Source: Elysia crispata (lineage: Eukaryota; Mollusca; Gastropoda; Plakobranchidae). Taken from it: a DNA stretch of 64,000 bases. The DNA lies in assembly GCA_033675545.1 (NCBI GenBank), contig JAWDGP010006494.1, positions 575,001 through 639,000 of the forward strand, written 5' to 3'. The position numbers and the translations under genes are program-made. The notes under the pieces were generated by a model. That model did not search any database and had not been told where the DNA came from. It saw nothing but the letters and a program-made list of their open reading frames with translations. The first letter of the stretch is position 1. Every line of letters starts with the position of its first letter. Shown here piece after piece: positions 50,601 through 64,000 of the stretch.

Positions 50601-53600
50601 CCAGGCAAGATGTGATGCCAGCACTCTCCACCTGAGCTGGTGATCCACAGATGGGCTCCTTAGTTGTCATGTCCCATACCACAACACTTGAAGAGTAAAA
50701 AAGTAGAAGCTCATGTATGACTTTTTTTTCCAAGCACAAGATATAGAAAGAGTTATTTTGTTTGAATTTATCAATAAAATTAATTTAGACGCGCAAAATA
50801 AAAATGAATGAATAAGGTAACGTAGAAAAATCTTGATCATTTCTATCTAGCTTATTTATTCAAATGTATTTGCCATCTGATTCCAAAGGTTCATCTAGAA
50901 CTATCACTTTTTCTAAAAAGAACTTTTGATGAACCTTTTGATGGACCTCTTTCACTCCCTTCTCTTTGGTTAACACATTATTTCCCTTATTATCAATGGC
51001 TTTTTAACAATACACTCATTATTTAAGTAGCTGTAATAATGGTTCATTAGGAGGAGAAGAATGATACAATAAAAGACATATCATGACATTGCCACTTACG
51101 ATCCATCATCTTGTCCACCAAGGGAGATGACATATTTGCCGTTCTTAGAAAATGCAAGAGCCTCAACTTTCACTTTGTGTAGATCCCATTTTTGGATTGC
51201 CTCTTTTGATGCGTAATCCCATAAAATGATGGATGCCTAAAATTTTGGAGATTTTGAATAAAACTGCTATTACATAATGTAATAAGTTACACAAGAGATA
51301 AAAAAATTCAAAGTTTATAATTGAGTTAATATTGTTGACTAATTCAGAATAATTCTCAGCTGGGAAAATTTAGTTACATCAATCAATCAGATGCTTTGCT
51401 CTTAAGCAAGAGCGATCATGACCTTCCATTCATCTCTATCTCTTGTTGCTTTCAATGCTTCTGTCGCTCTTCCTGCTTTGAGTAGCCATCTTTTCATGCT
51501 GTTTTCCCCCGTGCTGCATTTTCATGCAATCATTCAAGTTGTCACAAGATGTTCTTGTTTCTCTTTTCTCATCACATTTATGAATGACCTTGTTGTGTTG
51601 GCTTCTCGTAACAATTTTGTTTGATTTCTTTGTAGTCCGTGAGATTTGCAGCATTCTCCGAAGGAATCACATTTTTGTTGCCTCCAGTTTCTTTTGTACC
51701 TGTTTTAAAATTGCCCAGGCCTCACATCCATCAGAATTGGTTCAAAATAGCACTCCATGGCTCTTCTTCTTGTGTGAATCGAGATGTGATTATTTGTTAG
51801 TACTGATTTCATTCTCTAAAAAACTCTTTTTGGTTGCACTATTTTTTATGCAATTTTAGTGTTGTTGCCTTCATCACTTGATATTAAAGAACCCAAGCAT
51901 TTGAATTGATCCCTTTGCTTGAGTTTATTCGCGTTAATAAAGATTTTGATTTTGGAACTCTAAATGTTTTCGACTGACAACCTTTACTTTTGCCTTTTTG
52001 CTAGTCAGTTCCAATCCTTTCTTACTTCTTTACATACTTGTGATAAAAGTAAGCATCTTCGGCCTATCATGAATATAATTCTTAACAATAAAAGTATAAC
52101 ATAATATATATGCCAATAGTTTAGAAAAAAAATGTTTGGTAAAACATGCATCCTAAAAAACAAGGCAACGACATATGATAAACAATTTACGATTATAATG
52201 TAAAAAGTTTGAGATGGAGTTTTAAAAATGTTTTCACCTGATGTTTGTACAAATTATAAAGAAGCACGAAGATAGGATTTTGACAGACAAGTGGAAATAT
52301 AGAAAAGCTAAGATATAAGGTTATAAAGTTTAAATTTTCACATATATAAACCGGTTAAAAAATGAACATTATTGCACTAGAATTAAAGATTATACAGTTC
52401 TCCATAATATAAATTACTTTAATACATTAAAAATCTCTCTTCCTTCCATACTGTTTGTTAGAAGTACAAGTTAAAAAAGTGTGAATCATCTCCTATGTCC
52501 CTCTCAGAATTTTACACAAGATTACCGCCCATCTTACTAGTCTAGATTCTTTAAACCAAAAATGATAACAGAAATACTTTCATATCTATGTTATTCCTCA
52601 GGAAAATTTGATGGCCCTTAAACTGTTCAATTACTTAGGCATCTATTACCTCTTAGTATACAGACCAAAAATCTGTGTTTTTTTAGGGAGATAATTTTGG
52701 GTCCGAAATTTGGGTCTGCATTGGTGATACGTTTTGCCATAACTTTGTTCAAAATTATTCAATTATCACAAAACACATATCAAAATAAAGGGCTTTAAGA
52801 GGGCTTCACATTCATCATAAAACCACAAATTTATTCTAAATTTGTACAAATATTTGTTTTTATCTTTGAATCTTGCTTCTTTCTCAAGTGTAGGTGTACA
52901 TCTAGACCTTCTATAATCATTTTTCATTGTCATCAGAACTAATCGAAACTAATTAAAAAACGAGTAGGATTCATCGAGATCTATTCACTTTATGATTGTT
53001 ATTTGCGCTTCAGAGCTGAGCCCTATTCTCAATGTTTACTAGGATTAGCTGTTCACAACAACAGGCTAGCAATGATACAAAGAATACAAAAGAAAAACGG
53101 CTAAAAATGACTAATTCTTCTCTCAATGCTAAAAAAAAGCTTCAAACTGAAAGCCATTGATGTTAACATCTGGTTTTTATAAGCTTGGTTGGCTTTTATT
53201 GAATAAGGATGGGATACGAATATAATTATGTTAGTCTGTGTGCTACACTGTGCATCAAGCCTTAAAAATGGTACTTTCCACTTGCCACACAGTGTGGCGA
53301 GCCGGATATAAAGAGTTCAACACTTTTTTCATGTTTTGACATCTTACATTTGAAATTTCCTTTTTTTTTTCTGGCGGATACAATAACAAGTATATCAATA
53401 CTGAATCTCACTCACCGTGAAAGAAAAATAGAGGCATGAAATTTCACTCACATAGACCTACTCTCGATTATCTTTGATCTTTGTACATCAAAAGATACAT
53501 TTTTCACCTCCTCACTAGACCTTTAAACGATCTTGGAATCTAAACTCCTTAGGCTGGGCCCTAAACTTAGCTTCGTAGTATCTGTAACATATCTTTTTGA

Positions 53601-56193
53601 TAATGAATACTTTCTCCTTGAGCTGTTCCATAAAAAAGAAAGATGTAAAAAAGTCTGATAGAATCAGGTGGACATAGAACCTGAAATCCACATTGTTTAT
53701 GGAATTTGTTTCTGAAATAGCTGTTCATTGAGATGAAGCGTTGTCTTGCAAAAAATAATAATCATTTGTTAGACGTTTCTGAATGTTTGGTTACCTGTTA
53801 GTTTCTTAGCCTTCTTAGAAGACTTAATCAAAATGAATTGCTTTATTCCTTTAAGTATGTTATGGATAGGTTATTCCACTGTCATGTTTTTGTGCACTGT
53901 ACACAAATTTGCCAATATTTTGCACTTTTCAATTCAAAGGCTTCAGTCAAAATATTGGAATCCAATATTTCACTTATCAGGTACAAGTTGGAATTTGATT
54001 GTGTTGAGGCTTGAGCCCCACATGAAGATGAACTTTATATCCTTATAGAGCAGAAAAAAAAAATTTACTTCTGGCACTGCTATATGAGTATGTCTGTATC
54101 TACTTTATTCTGAATACTTTTTATAACAGGCAATGAAATAATCAATTTTCAGATTCAAGAAGAACAAAGTTGAAATAACTGGTGAATTGCGTCTGAAATC
54201 TCTTGGTGTCTGACATATTTAGTTGCACAATTAAAATTAATCCTATCAAAATTTATATCATAGCCTGAGAATCTACATTAGCATTTAGTTTTGCTTTACA
54301 GAATATGACGGGCTTCATTGAAATTGTTATTAAAATAGGAAGTATATAAAATGACTCACCTTGAAGCCCATGTGTGTCTCTTGTCCAGACACCAGATAGC
54401 GACCATCGTTGGACACTGCAATGCAAGTCACATTGTTGGTATGTTTGGAGAGGATGCATTGCTTAGCTTCTTTGGTGATGTCCTCAATGATGATGTTACA
54501 TCCCAGGGGATATACAATGTGCTCTCTGTCTGGGTGCACCAACAAACCACTCGGCACTTTGCCTAGAATAGTATATTCAGATAAAGATTTATAGATAAAT
54601 TATAGATAAAATACAAATTTATAAAGAACTCAAGAGATTTCTTACTGATGTAAAATCATATCTCCTTTATGAATCTGGAACATGAAGGGCGATGCAAATA
54701 ATAAAGGATTTTTTAACTTTTATCAGCAAATTTTCAACAAAATAATTGGATTGACATGAGTGAATAGAAAGCTGTGGGATAGGATCAACCTGGAACCATT
54801 TAAGAGTAAAACTACAGTAACAAAAAAATCAGATAGTTATAACACAGAGAGTAAAATTACAGTGACAAGAACTAGATGGATATGACACAGCTTCAGAAAA
54901 CCCACATTTAACATTATTAAGCATACATTTAGAGCAAGAAAAGAAATGGAAGATCACAAAGCGTATGGAAAAGAGACCTGGCTGTAGGGTTTATTCGTGG
55001 CAATAACAGGAAAAAATTACTCTGCTCAAAAGATGTTGGAAAGTCCTTATTGGTACTCAATCAAATCACCCCTAGACTCCAGTATTGATCTCTGCAGTTG
55101 TGCTGGTTGCATTTGATGCCATTTGAATCTTCTGTTTCAAGTTAGCATATTATTCAGCGAGAATGAGTAAATAACTTTCCTGAAAAACACTGTTTTTTTA
55201 GGGGGCATAGTGACAATTTGATATAAGCCATACTCTCTCTGAGTGGCAAGATGGCAAATGCCATGCAACTATAAGTTGAGCATTTGAGTCCCAAAATTTC
55301 ACCATGGCCCATTTTTAACTTAAGTTGAGCACTGCCTTAAAATTAAGCTCTATATAGTTCTTACATAAGGTGTTGTAACATACTATGATAAAGTCAGTCT
55401 GACTCTACACTGATCATTCTTAAAATATATTTCCAGAAGTATCAAAGCTATTGAATTGTCCAATCTATTCCAAAATCCATTTTAAATGGAGGTTAGAGAT
55501 TTTACACCATAAAAATATATCCAGCCTAATTATTGAAACATAAACTATTTTCTGTTCATTTATTTTCAAATGTTCAAAATTGAAATATAAACCGGTATTA
55601 TTGCAGATATCGGCCCAACTCGTCCTAGTTTTAAAATTGTATTTTTTTTTTAAATGAATTTGATATGCTGAACATGAATATGAAGGTTTTATTCGTCGTA
55701 AATAAATACTTTTCAAAATATAAGCATTTTTGTATTGCTCTAAAATCCCATTAAACTACAAGTTTCGATTCCGTCGGTATACATTCAGCTGTGAAGCCCG
55801 ACATGAGGTGGACCGATATCTACAATTTTACCTATAAACTTAGATATCATATCTTAAATGTTTTATGAGGGCCACGTTTGATCAGTTACTGCATCTTAAC
55901 GGACTGAGCATTAATTTGGTAAACTCTGACTTTAAATCATAATCATTTCCACTAACCGAGAGTTTAACGAGGGCTAAAAAAAAATTATTAAGGAAAGCTT
56001 TCGTACGTCAAAGGCAAATAGAATGTATGATACGGCATCTTTTGTCAAGAGATGACAAGAGTTATAAAACTCTTCAACATTATCGCAATCTATGGGTCAA
56101 TTTACTTTTAATAAAGAGAAACTAACCATTGAATCCGATGATTCTTTCCAATTCTAGTTCTTTGGTGTCAATAACATCGTCTTCGCCTGCCAT
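41676..56193 (-). CDS. CFAP52: CFAP52 (WDR16), ciliary WD40 protein
   Basis: Thirteen coding exons on the minus strand: 56193-56127, 54562-54360, 51236-51100, 50686-50558, 49066-48967, 47516-47233, 45351-45285, 44834-44722, 44095-43947, 43720-43563, 43292-43114, 42522-42285 and 41834-41676. Every junction is GT-AG and keeps phase, giving 660 aa (human 620). It begins MAGEDDVIDTKELELERIIG. WD40 blade signatures include IILWDYASKEAI, VVVWDMTTKEPICG, LRVWTIDKENR, IRVWNLTTGREL and TIVWDL. Family landmarks are VYPLGCNIII, CGTTTGDIL, KFSLGVTAL and GTDHKIGYWETFDGS. Known role: it is a microtubule inner protein of axonemal doublets in motile cilia and sperm. An X-box-like site lies 85 bases upstream of the start. 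Introns hold a LINE fragment (intron 2) and a duplicated piece of exon 11 (intron 11). It is convergent with ATG12 and head-to-head with FOXK. Confidence 0.97.
42929..42991 (-). other. Duplicated exon-11 piece, possible 63-nt cassette exon of CFAP52
   Basis: In CFAP52 intron 11, read on the minus strand, this block repeats the 3' end of exon 11 (43114 to about 43182). WNEKENASAGRDVTIFVWDL corresponds to SNDKECASAGGDGTTIVWDL. It is open throughout. It follows a possible acceptor (CTTTAATTGCATATTAG) and ends in the same donor context, GTAAGC. Its length is exactly 63 bases and its phase matches both neighbours, so its inclusion would add 21 residues without shifting frame. The conserved Gly-Gly-Asp-Gly turn is altered to Gly-Arg-Asp-Val. 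It may be a decaying duplicate or an alternative exon. Confidence 0.7.
45352..47232. other. CFAP52 intron 6, no gene recognised
   Basis: It contains a plus-strand 84-codon ORF (45433-45687) with no domain that I recognise, and AT-rich sequence. No inverted-repeat element was identified. Confidence 0.4.
51415..52050 (-). mobile_element. LINE fragment in CFAP52 intron 2
   Basis: Same family and orientation as the relic at 14160-15056. Shared stretches include TTGATATTAAAG(T/A)ACCCAAG, ATTTGAATTGATCCCTT, CAGTTCCAATCCTTTCTTACT-type sequence and the minus-strand VMRKEKQEHLVT motif. It covers only the C-terminal part of the reverse transcriptase ORF, with many stops. It is antisense to nothing; it lies on the same strand as CFAP52. 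Confidence 0.85.
52051..54359. other. Rest of CFAP52 intron 2, nothing recognised
   Basis: AT-rich intronic sequence. GCCACACAGTGTGGCG-type palindromic sequence is visible near 53283. Short ORFs such as 53833-54048 show no domain. Confidence 0.4.
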
Positions 56194-56277
56194 TGTGTAT
56201 CGTTTTATTATGCACAACAACGGCTGCAAATTTCAGATAGAGCTGGGGTAACTGATTACAACGCGATGATTGTTCGT

Positions 56278-56292
56278 GTTGTCATGGGAAAC
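56278..56292. promoter_or_regulatory. X-box-like RFX site upstream of CFAP52
   Basis: GTTGTCATGGGAAAC fits the RFX X-box half-site pattern GTHNYY-N(1-3)-RRNAAC, with GTTGTC, a 3-base spacer and GGAAAC. It is centred about 92 bases upstream of the CFAP52 start codon. X-boxes within about 150 bases of the start are typical of RFX-controlled ciliary genes, which fits CFAP52's role. Binding itself is inferred. Confidence 0.65.
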
Positions 56293-56645
56293 AAACATGG
56301 CGACTAAAGCGCTCGTCTTAGCATCAAGTTCGATAACTCGAAAGAAATCTATGAAAAACATTTCTTAGTTACGCCAGCTTTGTTCGCCAGTAAGATCTCA
56401 TAATTTTATTAGATTAAATGGATATTTGGATCATAAAAGAGTCTAACATTTTTAACTTGCAGTTTGTTTCATGTTGAAAATAAAATGCTCTTCAGTAAAA
56501 GTCTCGAAAATTATGGAAACTCGGTAAAATAGTATCCCATACATGTTACTTTTTTGTTTGCGAGGAAATACACAATTCATTAAACATGTAACGTAACACT
56601 ATTTTATATTCTACACTCGATGAGCTCAGGATAAGTTGTTTGCAA

Positions 56646-56647
<2 letters not shown>

Positions 56648-56703
<56 letters not shown>

Positions 56704-56744
56704 GGTGGTGGTGTGGTGGTGGTGGTAGTAGTAGCAGCAGCAGC

Positions 56745-56812
<68 letters not shown>
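56648..56812. repeat. (TAG)n with inner (GGT)n microsatellite
   Basis: About 165 bases of TAG triplets, interrupted by a GTG/GGT block (about 56694-56725) and a few CAG triplets. It gives false poly-Leu and poly-Tyr/His ORFs on the minus strand. Confidence 0.95.
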
Positions 56813-56970
56813 AAATAGTGAAGTCCTAAGTGTTGTTGTTACATGTATATCTCTTACCACAGTTAGAATATATAAAGTAAGAAAATCCAAATGTAAATAA
56901 TGTTAATTATCTCGTGACTTGTTTTCCCTCATTTATTCATAGCAGTTCGCAATGGCATTATCTTTATTTT

Positions 56971-57022
56971 CATCATCATCATTATTGTTGTTGTTGATGT
57001 TGTTGTTGCTGCTGCTGCTGCT
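56971..57022. repeat. Compound (CAT)-(TTG)-(CTG) triplet repeat
   Basis: Short runs of CAT, then TTG, then CTG triplets in the CFAP52-FOXK interval. A simple repeat. Confidence 0.85.
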
Positions 57023-63782
<6,760 letters not shown>

Positions 63783-64000
63783 GTTAGTTCAGGAGAGGAT
63801 TTTTTTTTTTCTTATTATAACGGCAACCCTACAATAATAATTTCACTTTGACAAGTGGAAAGGAGAGGATGTGATATTCAAAGACCTGCCATTCATACCA
63901 ATTGAATCGGAATCATTCCGATTTTTTTAAAATTTGGTCCGTTTCCGATTTTCCGAAAATTTAGGAAATATTCCAATTTTCTTCCAAACTAAGTTTTCAC
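63783..64000. other. FOXK intron 6, partial
   Basis: Starts GTTAGT after exon 6 and runs to the window edge. No feature was recognised. Confidence 0.6.

Noticed and set aside
56546..56890. Minus-strand ORF with poly-Leu, poly-His and poly-Tyr
   Set aside because: A translation of the TAG/GGT microsatellite; no unique sequence supports a gene.

Overview
This window is animal nuclear DNA. It is AT-rich, with spliced genes using GT-AG introns, conserved metazoan proteins, and many microsatellites and transposon remnants. The frequent TCTAGATC palindromic runs, GGGTTATCTCC-type inverted-repeat elements and the mix of LINE, piggyBac and Tigger relics suggest a mollusc, probably a gastropod. That placement is an inference from repeat style and protein similarity and was not tested by a search.

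Five genes can be reconstructed exon by exon with intact reading frames and consistent splice phases. (1) PIGX, minus strand, 5 exons, 247 aa: the ER partner of the first GPI-anchor mannosyltransferase. (2) CHMP6/VPS20, plus strand, 8 exons, 207 aa: an ESCRT-III subunit. (3) ATG12, plus strand, 4 exons, 137 aa: the ubiquitin-like autophagy modifier. (4) CFAP52 (WDR16), minus strand, 13 exons, 660 aa: a WD40 protein of the ciliary doublet microtubule. (5) FOXK, plus strand, first six coding exons, running off the right edge: a FHA plus forkhead transcription factor. CHMP6 and ATG12 both serve membrane remodelling and autophagy, but nothing here shows that they are co-regulated.

Layout. 1-3.1 kb holds a GA microsatellite, a decayed piggyBac transposase and an ATC-rich minisatellite. 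3.1-9.3 kb is non-coding, with a repeated CACCCCC motif, two MITE-like inverted-repeat elements, and two diverged copies of a hydrophobic open segment. 9.3-13.0 kb is PIGX. 13.0-19.0 kb is a repeat zone: a LINE fragment is split by a non-autonomous pogo-like element, which is itself split by a degenerate Tigger element. 19.1-25.4 kb is CHMP6. 26.9-30.7 kb holds an unrecognised intronless ORF and a decayed LINE carrying a younger LINE insertion with a 13-bp target duplication. 31.3-36.9 kb is ATG12. 36.9-41.7 kb is non-coding. 41.7-56.2 kb is CFAP52, with a ciliary X-box-like site upstream and a duplicated 63-nt exon piece in intron 11. 56.2-58.5 kb is the head-to-head interval to FOXK. 58.5-64 kb is FOXK.

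No RNA genes, CRISPR arrays or complete active transposons were seen. The most interesting items are the phase-preserving duplicated WD40 exon piece in CFAP52, the three-layer transposon nest, the LINE-in-LINE insertion, the paired hydrophobic segments beside PIGX, and the orphan basic ORF at 26.9-27.8 kb.
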